48,851 bases of DNA, from NCBI GenBank assembly GCA_012959665.1, contig DUCT01000187.1, positions 27,598 through 76,448 on the forward strand. Reading direction: 5' to 3'. Under the pieces are notes generated by a model that was not told the origin of the DNA, did not search any database, and worked only from the letters and a program-made list of their open reading frames with translations. Position numbers and translations under genes: made by a program. Position 1 is the first letter of the stretch, and each line of letters starts with the position of its first letter. This document shows positions 1-8,789 of this stretch, in pieces. Origin of the DNA: Myxococcales bacterium (lineage in GTDB: Bacteria > Myxococcota_A > UBA9160 > UBA4427).

Positions 1-89
1 GTAGAAGAGCGCTTGTAGAAGAGCACTTGTAGAAGAGCGCTTGTAAGAAGAGCACTTGTAAAAAGAGCACTTGTAAAGAGAATGAGCGC
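1..89. repeat. Tandem array of 14-15-nt units (gtagaagagcgctt / gtagaagagcactt / gtaagaagagcactt), truncated by the window edge, next to the rsfS stop codon
   Basis: Units at 1-14, 15-28, 29-42, 43-57, 58-72 and a degenerate unit at 73-89. Confidence 0.9.
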
Positions 90-95
90 GGACCC

Positions 96-485
96 TCAGC
101 CGGCCGATGCTTCCGCTGGATCGTTGAGATTGATCAGGGGCGCGTCGCTCCAGAGCCGCTCAAGGGCAAACTCTTTACGGGTCTCGGGCTCAAAGATATG
201 AACCACGGCTTCGTTGGCATCGATGAGCACCCAGCGTCCCTCGCCTAGTCCCTCGACCCCCAGTGGTTCCTGGCCGGCGCGGCGAAGGGACTGGATGATC
301 GATTCGGCGATGGATCGGACGTGTCTGCTGGAGCGTCCCGAGGTGATCAAGAAGGTATCCGCGAAGGCACTGACCCCACGCATATCCAGGGCCACCAGGG
401 CTTCGGCCTTCAAGTCCAGCGCCGCTTCGACGATGAGGCCGGTCTTGGCACTCTCGGCGGGGTTGGGGGGTTGCAGCTCACTCAA
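96..485 (-). CDS. rsfS: Ribosomal silencing factor RsfS
   Basis: 129 aa; ALDMRGVSAFADTFLITSGRSSRHVRSIAESI and GRWVLIDANEAVVHIFEPETRKEFALERLW are RsfS-like; next to nadD. Confidence 0.93.
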   Translation of the reverse strand: MSELQPPNPAESAKTGLIVEAALDLKAEALVALDMRGVSAFADTFLITSGRSSRHVRSIAESIIQSLRRAGQEPLGVEGLGEGRWVLIDANEAVVHIFEPETRKEFALERLWSDAPLINLNDPAEASAG

Positions 486-527
486 TGGATCGCTCCTTTT
501 GACCCTCTCCGGGGACCGGGAAACGCG

Positions 528-1208
528 TTAGCGGTCTCCCGGTGCGACGCCGGGGGAAGGGTCGTTGTAGCACTGGCTGGCCACGATGGCCGCGTGGGCC
601 GCTGGGGGGACCATGTGGTCGACGGGAGCCCCTTGGGCGAGGCGCTCGCGTATAGCGGTGGCCGAGACGTCCAGGGCGGTGATCTCGAGCTGGCGGATCC
701 AGGTTCCCGCGCTGAGGTGGCGCCCCGAGAGACCGTCGGGTGCGAGTTCGAAATCGGCCCGGGCACACTCGGGCAGCCACTCGGCGAGCTGGCCTCCCAC
801 CACCGGAGGCCGAGAGGTGACTGCAATGTGGCAGGCGGCAAAAAGGGCTCTCGGGGATCGCCAGCTCCCCATTTCGCAGAATGCATCTCGGCCGACCACG
901 AAGACCAGTTCTTCGTCGGCAAAGCGCTGGCTCAGAGCCTCAAGGGTATCGACCAGGTAGGAGGGACCGGGGCGGTCCACCTCAATGGCGTCGACGCAGA
1001 AACGGGCATTGCCCTGGATGGCAAGTTCGACCCAAGCCAGCCGCTGACGCGCGGGTGCGATGATTCCCTCATCGCCCTCCTTATGCGGCGGTCGCGCACT
1101 GGGGACGAAGACCATGCGGGCGAGTTCAAGAGCATCAACCACTTCTTCCGCGGCGCGTAGGTGCCCGGAGTGGATGGGATTGAAGGTGCCTCCATAGATG
1201 CCGATCAT
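528..1208 (-). CDS. nadD: Nicotinate-nucleotide adenylyltransferase
   Basis: MIGIYGGTFNPIHSGHLRAAEEV nucleotidyltransferase motif; followed by rsfS. Confidence 0.93.
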   Translation of the reverse strand: MIGIYGGTFNPIHSGHLRAAEEVVDALELARMVFVPSARPPHKEGDEGIIAPARQRLAWVELAIQGNARFCVDAIEVDRPGPSYLVDTLEALSQRFADEELVFVVGRDAFCEMGSWRSPRALFAACHIAVTSRPPVVGGQLAEWLPECARADFELAPDGLSGRHLSAGTWIRQLEITALDVSATAIRERLAQGAPVDHMVPPAAHAAIVASQCYNDPSPGVAPGDR

Positions 1209-1239
1209 CGTTCCTGCCGATCGTCTCCTAGCCCCGAGT

Positions 1240-2376
1240 TCAGTCGTCGAGGACCACGAGGTCGTCGCGATGGATGACCTCGGAACCGTTGGAGTACCCT
1301 AGCACTCGAAAAATTTCCTTTGCTGCGATGCCTTTGATTCGCTGGATATCTCCCGACGTGTAGGCGGAAAGTCCCCGGGCCAGGGGGCGAGCCTGGGCGT
1401 CAACACAGACCACGGCGTCACCGACTCCGAAATCGCCCTCCACGGCCAGGATGCCGACGGGAAGGAGGCTGCGACCGTCGCTGAGCAGCGCGTTGGCGGC
1501 ACCGGGATCCAGGGTGAGGGTGCCTCGGGTTTGGGCCGTGAAGGCGAGCCAGTGTTTGCGGCTGGCCATTCGTTCCCCGGCCAGGAAGAGCGTGCCCACG
1601 GACTCGCCGGCCGCGATGCGGCCAATGGCGTCGGACTGGCGGCCATTGCAGACCACCGTGGCGGCCCCGGAGAGCGCGGCCATGCGCGCCGCCTCGAGCT
1701 TGGTCGTCATGCCGCCGCGTCCGAAGCGGCTGCCGGGCCCTTTTGCGGCGGCCTCGATCTCGGGTGTGATCTGTTCGACTACGTCGAGCAGATCGGGTCG
1801 AGGCCCAGAGGCCGCGGGGGGTTCGGCGTAGAGGCCGTCGACATCGGTCACGATGATGAGCAGATCGGCACTGATTAGGTTGACGATGGTGGCGGAGAGG
1901 CTGTCGTTGTCCCCGAAGCGGATTTCGTCGGTGGACACAGTATCGTTCTCGTTCACGATGGGAACCGTGCCCATCTGAAGCAAGGCCAATAGAGTGTGGC
2001 GTGCATTGAGAAAGCGCTCTCGATCTTGAAGCCCGCCCCGAGTCAGCAGAATCTGGCCGATTTGTCTCCCGTGCCGTGCGAAACGCCGTTGATACATATC
2101 CACTAGCCCGATCTGGCCCACCGCCGCCGCCGCTTGTTTTTCGGGAATCGAGTGGTCGCGATGGGTCCAACCCAGGCGATGACTGCCCGCCGCGATGGCC
2201 CCAGACGAAACGAGAACGACTTCCCGGCCCTGATCCACGAGTTCACTGATCGAGCGGGACAGTTCGCTGAATTTTCGAGGGCGAAGCTTGCCCTCTCGAG
2301 TGAGGGTGCTGCTGCCGACCTTGATGACGATCCGCCGCGCTTGGAGCTGGCACTCTCGTACGGGGTTTGGCTCCAT
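1240..2376 (-). CDS. proB: Glutamate 5-kinase with C-terminal PUA domain
   Basis: [53 protein letters not shown]-like C-terminus. Confidence 0.95.
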   Translation of the reverse strand: MEPNPVRECQLQARRIVIKVGSSTLTREGKLRPRKFSELSRSISELVDQGREVVLVSSGAIAAGSHRLGWTHRDHSIPEKQAAAAVGQIGLVDMYQRRFARHGRQIGQILLTRGGLQDRERFLNARHTLLALLQMGTVPIVNENDTVSTDEIRFGDNDSLSATIVNLISADLLIIVTDVDGLYAEPPAASGPRPDLLDVVEQITPEIEAAAKGPGSRFGRGGMTTKLEAARMAALSGAATVVCNGRQSDAIGRIAAGESVGTLFLAGERMASRKHWLAFTAQTRGTLTLDPGAANALLSDGRSLLPVGILAVEGDFGVGDAVVCVDAQARPLARGLSAYTSGDIQRIKGIAAKEIFRVLGYSNGSEVIHRDDLVVLDD

Positions 2377-3476
2377 CAGTCCAGTCTTTCCGATTCATCC
2401 AGGACACGGGTTTCGGCGAGCTTTTCCAATTCGACGGCTTCTTCCACGGACTGGAGCATAGTGCGGAGTAGGGTCTCGGTGCCCTCGCCGGTGGCGCCCG
2501 AGAGCAGAGCGGGGTGGAGTCCGTTCTCGCCAAGCACGTTCTCCAATTCTGCCCGGGTCGAAGCGTCGTGGATCAAATCGACCTTGTTGAGGATCAGAAT
2601 CTCCCGGCGTTCGCTCAATTCGGGCCGATAGCGATGGAGTTCCCGGCGGATGGACCGGTAGTCCTCGACCAGGTTCCGGCCCTCGGTGAGCCACGCACCG
2701 GCGTCGAGGAGGTGGACGAGCACCCGGGTGCGCTCGACGTGGCGGAGAAATTGATGCCCCAGCCCGGCGCCCTCGCTTGCCCCTTCGATCAACCCTGGGA
2801 TATCGGCGACGACAATTCGGGCATCCCCGACCTCGACGACGCCCAAGGAGGGGCTCAGCGTTGTAAAGGGGTAGGAGGCGACTTTGGGTCGGGCCTCGGA
2901 GATGCGACGGAGCAGGGTGGATTTGCCGGCATTCGGAAAACCCACCAGGCCCACGTCGGCGAGCAACTTGAGCGACAGCCGGAGCTGGCGAATTTCGCCG
3001 GGCTTTCCGCTGAGGGCGAAGTCCGGGGTCTGACGGGTGGCATTCCGGAAACGCGCGTTGCCGAAGCCGCCGTTGCCTCCGCGGGCCACCACGAAGCGCT
3101 GGCCATCCTGGGTGAGGTCGACGACCGGCCCGTCCTCTTCGTCGGCAATCGATTCGTTACTGGGATCGCTGGCATAGACCAGAGTTCCCACGGGCAGGCG
3201 AATCTCCGTGTGCGCCCCGCTGGCACCGGTTTTGCGCGAGGTTCCACCATTGGCACCATTCTGGGCGCGGACCTCCGAACGGCGTTGAAGGTCGGTCAGG
3301 GTGTTGAGGTTGCGGTCGGCGACAAGCACCACGTTGCCCCCTCGGCCGCCGTCGCCCCCATTGGGGCCCCCCATGCTGACAAATTTCTCTCGCCGATAAC
3401 CCACGGTCCCGTTGCCTCCCGCCCCGGAAGTGACGGTAATGGCGGCCTCGTCGACGAAGGGCTGGGGGTTCTTCAC
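2376..3476 (-). CDS. obgE: GTPase ObgE/CgtA
   Basis: FVDEAAITVTSGAGGNG, GFPNAGKSTLLRRIS, ADIPGLIEGASEGAGLGHQFLRH, NKVDL. Confidence 0.96.
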   Translation of the reverse strand: MKNPQPFVDEAAITVTSGAGGNGTVGYRREKFVSMGGPNGGDGGRGGNVVLVADRNLNTLTDLQRRSEVRAQNGANGGTSRKTGASGAHTEIRLPVGTLVYASDPSNESIADEEDGPVVDLTQDGQRFVVARGGNGGFGNARFRNATRQTPDFALSGKPGEIRQLRLSLKLLADVGLVGFPNAGKSTLLRRISEARPKVASYPFTTLSPSLGVVEVGDARIVVADIPGLIEGASEGAGLGHQFLRHVERTRVLVHLLDAGAWLTEGRNLVEDYRSIRRELHRYRPELSERREILILNKVDLIHDASTRAELENVLGENGLHPALLSGATGEGTETLLRTMLQSVEEAVELEKLAETRVLDESERLD

Positions 3477-3666
3477 GGGTGGCTCTCCTCGGGGGGAGCG
3501 GGACAGCCTCGGCGGAAGGGCTGCGGGAAGGGCCGCTCAGCCGTCTCCGGGACAGAAACCCGGGCGACGAGAATTCAGCGGAAACGGAAGAAGCAAAGAA
3601 GGCACTCGAACCGACCGAGAAACCTCCGGGAAACGAAACGCGTTGGGCCGGGCCAGTGGAGGGCTC

Positions 3667-3712
3667 TGATAGAGCGCTGATAATAGAGCGCTGATAAAGG
3701 GCGGCTGGCTGA
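3667..3712. repeat. Short degenerate repeats (tgatagagcgctgataatagagcgctgataaag...) beside the main array
   Basis: Two copies of gata(at)agagcgct in the rpmA-obgE gap. Confidence 0.6.
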
Positions 3713-3724
3713 TAGGGTCCGGCC

Positions 3725-3880
3725 GACAGAGTACTTATCGACAGAGTACTTATCGACAAAGCGCTTATCGACAAAGCGCTTATCGACAAAGCGCTTATGG
3801 ACAAAGCGCTTATGGACAAAGCGCTTGTGAACAAAGCGCTTGTGGACAAAGCGCTTGTGAACAAAGCGCTTGTCGACAGA
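3725..3880. repeat. Tandem array of ten exact-length 15-nt units (gacaaagcgcttatc and variants) in the rpmA-obgE gap
   Basis: Units start at 3725, 3740, 3755, 3770, 3785, 3800, 3815, 3830, 3845 and 3860, plus a partial gacaga. Confidence 0.95.
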
Positions 3881-3890
3881 AGGAACGGGT

Positions 3891-4145
3891 TTACTCCGCC
3901 GCGTCGATATGCGCCAGCCTGCGACCCCGGGACCTGCCATAGCGCACCACGCCGTGGGCCAGTGCAAAGAGGGTGTAGTCGCGCCCACAGCCCACGTTTT
4001 CGCCCGGGTGGATCTGGGTCCCTACTTGCCGCACGAGAATCGAGCCCGCGGTGACCTTCTGGCCGCCGAAAACCTTGACCCCTCGCCGCTGGCCGTTGCT
4101 GTCGCGCCCATTACGCGAACTGCCCTGTCCTTTTTTATGCGCCAT
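3891..4145 (-). CDS. rpmA: 50S ribosomal protein L27
   Basis: [43 protein letters not shown]; start at MAHKK rather than the longer listed ORF. Confidence 0.97.
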   Translation of the reverse strand: MAHKKGQGSSRNGRDSNGQRRGVKVFGGQKVTAGSILVRQVGTQIHPGENVGCGRDYTLFALAHGVVRYGRSRGRRLAHIDAAE

Positions 4146-4195
4146 CTCAAATTCCCTATTACATGCGGAGTGGCGCAAGCGCCAGCGGGCCGCGG

Positions 4196-4507
4196 TTAGT
4201 CGTCGATCGAGTTGACCTGGACCTCGGTGTAGGACTGGCGATGCCCCTGAAGACGGCGGTAACCCTTGCGCCGCTTCATTTTGAAGACACGAATCTTCGG
4301 GTGCCGACCCTGGGCGGTAATCGTGCCCGACACGCGAGCGCCTTCGACCACGGGCGTTCCGATCTTGACGGATTCTCCACCCCCGACCAGGAGGACCTGG
4401 TCGAACTCAATGGAGCTTCCTATCTCGCCCGCCAACTGCTCGACGCGGACGCGTGCGCCCGGTTCGACCCGGATTTGCTTCCCACCTGTTTTGACTACGG
4501 CGTACAT
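4196..4507 (-). CDS. rplU: 50S ribosomal protein L21
   Basis: [25 protein letters not shown]...[22 protein letters not shown]; true start is internal to the listed 319-aa ORF. Confidence 0.97.
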   Translation of the reverse strand: MYAVVKTGGKQIRVEPGARVRVEQLAGEIGSSIEFDQVLLVGGGESVKIGTPVVEGARVSGTITAQGRHPKIRVFKMKRRKGYRRLQGHRQSYTEVQVNSIDD

Positions 4508-4532
4508 GATCTTCCTCGTTTTCCGGGTTGCC

Positions 4533-6716
4533 TCAAGAGCGCGGTAGTATCCGCGATTCCGCTTCTTCGTCAAGCGTTTGGCTGTCTTCGTGGGGGTTGG
4601 GGGTCTCATCACCCGCGGGACTCGCTTCGGGTTCACCCGATGCTGGCTCGGCTTCGGCCTCGGAGACACGCGCTTCGGAGCCAGGGGCCTCAGAAACAGG
4701 CACTTCGGAGCCAGGCGCCTCAGAAACAAGGGCCTCAGAAACAGGCACTTCGGAGCCAGGCGCCTCAGAAACAAGGGCCTCAGAAACAAGGGCCTCAGAA
4801 ACAAGCGCCTCAGAAACAGGCACTTCGGAGCCAGGCGCCTCGGCCGGTGACACGGTTGTTGAAGCAGAAGTTGAGGCTGCAGCAATGTTTTCCAAGGCCT
4901 CGGGGCTATCCCCAAGGCTATCCCCTGGAGACTCCTCGCCCGTGATCGGGCTTGGTGGCAATTTCTCCAACGGCGCGGGGGGGGGGTTGGGCCTGAGGTC
5001 CTGGGTTTCCTTTTCCACGGCCTCGGCCGGTTCGGCGTTGCCGGGCGCCCTGGACTCGGATTGGCTTCGCGAGCGTTTATCACCCCGCCGCGATCCGCGG
5101 TCTCTCCGGCGGCCATCGCGCCCGCCTCCGCCCTTCTTGCTCTGGGCCTCTTCATCCGCGGCTATTTCAGCCGGGTCCCGGAGCCAGCGCAGGGGAATCG
5201 AAACCGGAGGGGCTTGATCCAGGGCCTCCACTTCGAACTGCTCCTGGTGGATGCCGGGCCGGGCCCGAATCTCGATCTCTTGTCCAAGCGCATCGGAAAG
5301 CGTGGCCAAAGATTTCGCTTCGTGACCGAGCAACTGCTCGGCCACTCGGGGCGCCACGGTAATCGCAATCCGGCGCCCGTTGAAATGCGTGAGGGAGTTG
5401 CGGAGCTCGCGTAGCAAGTTGTACGTGACGGTTTCGTCCGAGAGCAGATAGCCCCGCCCCTCGCAGTGCACGCAGGGTTCGCAGAGGGTCTGGACGAGAT
5501 TTTCGCGGGTTCGTTTCCGCGTCATCTCCACGAGTCCCAGCTCGGAAATCTTAAGGATATTGGTCCTCGCCTTGTCGTGGCGCAGCGCGTCTCGCAGAGC
5601 CCGGTAGGTCTTCTCGCGGTGATCTGCCGATTCCATGTCGATGAGGTCGATGATGATCAGCCCACCGATATTTCGGAAGCGAAGTTGGTTGACCACTTCC
5701 TTGACGGCTTCGAGGTTGGTTTTGTAGACCGTTTCCTCGAGATCGCGTTTACCCACGAAGCGGCCGGTATTGACGTCAATGGCCGTGAGGGCTTCGCACT
5801 GATCCACGATCAACGAACCCCCGGACTTGAGCCAGACCTTGCGCTCGAGGTTCGCGTGGATCTGGGCCTCCAGCCCCATCCTTTGGAAAAGCGGCTCGAG
5901 CCCTTCGTGGCGATCCACTTGGGGCTTGGGATCCGCGACGAAGTCTTCGATGAATTTTTTCAGGGTTTCAAAGGCTTCGGGCTGATCGACCACGATTCGC
6001 TTGGTCTCAGGACTCGCGGCATCGCGCACGATGCGCAGGGGCAGATCGGGTTCCGCGTGAAGGACGCAGGGCGCGACTTTTTCCGCATGGGCCAGCTGAA
6101 TAGCCTCCCAGACAGTGCTCAGGTAACGGATATCGGCCTCAAGGTCGGCTTCCCGTATCCCGTCCCCGGCGGTGCGAATGATAAAGCCGAGGTTTTTGGG
6201 CCGTATCCGGTCGACGATCTCGCGCAGGCGCTTGCGCTCCTTGTCGGAATCGATCCGGCGTGAAACACCGACCCGGGGTGACCAGGGGGTCAGCACCAGG
6301 TGTCGTCCGGGAATCGAAATGTTCGAAGTGATCCGGGCGCCCTTGGTTCCAATGGGAGCCTTGGCGATCTGAACGACGATCTCCTGGCCTTCGGAAAGCA
6401 CGGTATCGATGCGGGGCGGAGGGCTGCGCCGGCCACCTCGACCCCGGGGCCCGCCTCGCCGTCCTGGGGATTCCTGTTCGCCGCCGGTGTTGTCGAAGTA
6501 GTCGCCGACGTAAAGGAAGGCGGCCTTTTCCAGGCCGATGTCGACGAAGGCGGCTTGCATTCCGGGCAGCACTCGGCTGACCCGTCCCTTGACGACGTTG
6601 CCGACCACGCTTTTGCTGCGTGCTCGCTCGATATGCAGTTCGGTGAACTGGCCTTGTTCCAGCAACGCGACCCGGGTTTCCCCGGAGTCCACGTTGACTA
6701 CGATTTCATTCTCCAT
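4533..6716 (-). CDS. rne: Ribonuclease E/G family protein with S1 domain and repeat-bearing C-terminal extension
   Basis: S1-like N-terminus, GGSLIVDQCEALTAIDVNTGRFVG, NLEAVKEVVNQLRFRNIGGLIIIDLIDM, CEPCVHCEGRGY; acidic pentapeptide-repeat tail. rne versus rng not resolved. Confidence 0.93.
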   Translation of the reverse strand: MENEIVVNVDSGETRVALLEQGQFTELHIERARSKSVVGNVVKGRVSRVLPGMQAAFVDIGLEKAAFLYVGDYFDNTGGEQESPGRRGGPRGRGGRRSPPPRIDTVLSEGQEIVVQIAKAPIGTKGARITSNISIPGRHLVLTPWSPRVGVSRRIDSDKERKRLREIVDRIRPKNLGFIIRTAGDGIREADLEADIRYLSTVWEAIQLAHAEKVAPCVLHAEPDLPLRIVRDAASPETKRIVVDQPEAFETLKKFIEDFVADPKPQVDRHEGLEPLFQRMGLEAQIHANLERKVWLKSGGSLIVDQCEALTAIDVNTGRFVGKRDLEETVYKTNLEAVKEVVNQLRFRNIGGLIIIDLIDMESADHREKTYRALRDALRHDKARTNILKISELGLVEMTRKRTRENLVQTLCEPCVHCEGRGYLLSDETVTYNLLRELRNSLTHFNGRRIAITVAPRVAEQLLGHEAKSLATLSDALGQEIEIRARPGIHQEQFEVEALDQAPPVSIPLRWLRDPAEIAADEEAQSKKGGGGRDGRRRDRGSRRGDKRSRSQSESRAPGNAEPAEAVEKETQDLRPNPPPAPLEKLPPSPITGEESPGDSLGDSPEALENIAAASTSASTTVSPAEAPGSEVPVSEALVSEALVSEALVSEAPGSEVPVSEALVSEAPGSEVPVSEAPGSEARVSEAEAEPASGEPEASPAGDETPNPHEDSQTLDEEAESRILPRS
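4661..4840 (-). repeat. In-frame 15-nt tandem repeat, 12 units, encoding pentapeptides such as EALVS/EAPGS/EVPVS in the RNase E/G C-terminus
   Basis: Twelve consecutive 15-mers (cagaaacaagggcct, cagaaacaggcactt, cggagccaggcgcct types) with no length variation. Confidence 0.95.
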
Positions 6717-6726
6717 GAGTTGAATT

Positions 6727-6912
6727 GCTCTCTACAGAGCAGCCGTACAGACGGACTTTCGGGACCCACAGGGTCCGCGAAAGATCGCTCTCAGCTTCTC
6801 CGGCCAGGTTCTCTGGCGTTGGCGAGCGATCTCAAGACGCTTCGGAAGCAGAACCGCGGCTTAGCGCGCCGCGGCGGGGTGAGGTCTGGGTCGCGTGCCG
6901 CTTTGGGAGCGG
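6727..6912 (-). promoter_or_regulatory. Structured rne 5' leader: run of inverted repeats upstream of the RNase E/G start
   Basis: Stems: 6727-6731/6736-6740; 6756-6761+6762-6767/6771-6776+6778-6783; 6782-6790/6824-6832; 6803-6807/6813-6817; 6854-6860/6868-6874; 6898-6902/6908-6912. Confidence 0.6.
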
Positions 6913-7283
6913 CTCGCGTGAATGAGCTTGTTTTCCAATGTCCTGAAATCTTTAATCAAAATGAGTGCTCGCGCAGTTGTCTGTGAAAATGTTCCTAGCT
7001 TGAAACGGTTGAAATGACCTACAACTTCCGTGAAATCCCAGTTTGGCGACACCCCCGCCGCCATTCATTTCTCGGAACCGCCCCGCGTTCGGATTCCACC
7101 GCAACCTTCGATACCCTCATGCATGTCGCATGGGGATCGGGGTGGCCAGTGTTCTGCCGATTCGAGCAGCGGCTTTGAGTTCGATTCCGCGTCGCTTCTC
7201 CTCCCGCCTAGAGACGTGAGGTTTTGAGACGCGGGTCGGACAATTCGGCCAGTTCCTCCGTGTAAAGTGAGGACGCAACAATC

Positions 7284-8708
7284 ATGGATCTATCGCGCCG
7301 CGTCAATACGGACCCCCGCCGGGCCCTGCCTTCTGTTCATCGGCTGATCGAAGCCATGGCCTCAGGGCATCCCGAGATCCCCCGCTGGGCAGCCTCGGAA
7401 GCGGCGCAGCGGCTCGTCGCGGCGGCTCGTCTGACGCTGGATGCCCGGCCACCGGGTTCGGATGGCTCGGAAGGAATCCCCTCGGGGGAAAACGCGTGGC
7501 TTGTGAGCGTGGCAACCCTGGCCGAGGAATTGTCCGGACCGCGCCCCCAGCGGGTGATTAATGCCACGGGAATCGTGCTCCACACGAATCTGGGTCGTGC
7601 CCCCATGGCGCCTGGCGCTGCCGAGGCGGCCGCCCGAGCCGCCGGTGGTTACACCGATCTCGAACTTGATCTCCAGCGCGGCGAGCGTGGCAACCGATTG
7701 GAGGGGGCTGCGCTTCGCCTGACGCTTTTGACTGGCGCCGAGGCGGGCTATGTCTGCAACAACAACGCCGCCGCACTGGTTTTGGCCCTCAACACCCTGG
7801 CCAAGGGTCGCCAGGTGGTGGTTTCCCGGGGCGAACTGGTTGAAATCGGAGGCTCCTTCCGGATTCCGGAGATCATGGAGCGCGCGGGGGTCGAACTGGT
7901 GGAGGTTGGCTCGACCAATCGCACCCATTTGCGCGACTACGCCCAGGCGATTGGCCCCGAAACGGCGATGTTGTTGAAGGTTCACCGCAGTAATTTCGAG
8001 ATTCGGGGCTTCGTCAAGGACGTGGGGTTGGGAGAACTCGTCGAACTCGGCGCCGCCCACGGAATTCCGGTGGTGGAGGATTTGGGAAGCGGAACCCTTG
8101 TGGATCTGGGGCGTCACGGATTTCCCGCCGAGGCATTCGTGCCCGGACGGATTGCCGAAGGACCCGACTTGGTCTGCTTTTCAGGCGACAAGCTCCTGGG
8201 GGGGCCCCAGGCCGGGATCGTTGTCGGTCGGTCGGCGCCTGTGGCGGCGCTGGGAGAGAATCCTCTGGCCCGGGCCCTGCGCCTGGACAAAATGAGCCTG
8301 GCCGCTCTCGACTGGACACTCGGTGCCTATCTGGAGGGCCGCGCCGAGGCCGAGGTACCTGTTTTGAAGCAGATTCTTCTCTCGCCGGACGCGCACGAAG
8401 CGCGAACTCGGGCTTTTGCGCACCAAATTCTCGAGGGCGGTGTGACCCGGGATTTGAAAGTGGATCTCGAGGTGATTCGCGATCGGGTTCCCGTGGGTGG
8501 CGGATCTCTCCCGGGTTTCGAGTTGGACAGCTGGGCGATCGCGCTTCGGGGCGGGGACGGGGCGGAGACCTTGGCGGCTCGCCTGCGTGCCGGCCGGGCT
8601 CCGGTTCTTGCGCGGGTTCGGGACGGATCGCTCCGGATCGATCTTCGGGCGGTGGACGAAGCCGAGACCCCCCGACTCCTTGCGGGTATATACGATGCAC
8701 TCCATTGA
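7284..8708 (+). CDS. selA: L-seryl-tRNA(Sec) selenium transferase
   Basis: RVINATGIVLHTNLGRAPM, GYTDLELDLQRGERGNR, VHRSNFEIRGF, CFSGDKLLGGPQAGIVVG. Confidence 0.96.
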   Translation: MDLSRRVNTDPRRALPSVHRLIEAMASGHPEIPRWAASEAAQRLVAAARLTLDARPPGSDGSEGIPSGENAWLVSVATLAEELSGPRPQRVINATGIVLHTNLGRAPMAPGAAEAAARAAGGYTDLELDLQRGERGNRLEGAALRLTLLTGAEAGYVCNNNAAALVLALNTLAKGRQVVVSRGELVEIGGSFRIPEIMERAGVELVEVGSTNRTHLRDYAQAIGPETAMLLKVHRSNFEIRGFVKDVGLGELVELGAAHGIPVVEDLGSGTLVDLGRHGFPAEAFVPGRIAEGPDLVCFSGDKLLGGPQAGIVVGRSAPVAALGENPLARALRLDKMSLAALDWTLGAYLEGRAEAEVPVLKQILLSPDAHEARTRAFAHQILEGGVTRDLKVDLEVIRDRVPVGGGSLPGFELDSWAIALRGGDGAETLAARLRAGRAPVLARVRDGSLRIDLRAVDEAETPRLLAGIYDALH

Positions 8709-8738
8709 AGCCCCTCACGCGGTCCTGTACTTTTTGAA

Positions 8739-8757
8739 TTCGCGCGCGTCGCGCGAA
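8739..8757. promoter_or_regulatory. Perfect 8-bp inverted repeat TTCGCGCG-CGT-CGCGCGAA between selA and the MinD-like ATPase
   Basis: Arms 8739-8746 and 8750-8757; function unknown. Confidence 0.5.
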
Positions 8758-8789
8758 AGAGTTCTCAGGCCGCATAGGGGGCGCTTGGG

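Noticed and set aside
1-89. CRISPR array
   Set aside because: Direct repeats are 14-15 nt and contiguous without spacers, and no cas genes are present; the same holds for the other arrays.
2514-3680. 388-aa plus-strand ORF
   Set aside because: Antisense shadow of obgE.
3575-3988. Minus-strand ORFs with pentapeptide runs (VHKRF/SALSI) over the 3725-3880 array
   Set aside because: The 15-nt period keeps every frame open, so repeats of this kind create apparent coding in several frames; no start/RBS or conserved protein context. Treated as non-coding.
4528-5217. 229-aa plus-strand ORF rich in ASETxASEPG repeats
   Set aside because: Opposite-strand reading of the rne C-terminal repeat; same 15-nt periodicity artefact.
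6717-7283. tRNA-Sec (selC) in the rne-selA gap
   Set aside because: Looked for a long extra-arm tRNA with UCA anticodon and CCA end; not found, and the stems are better explained as leader hairpins.
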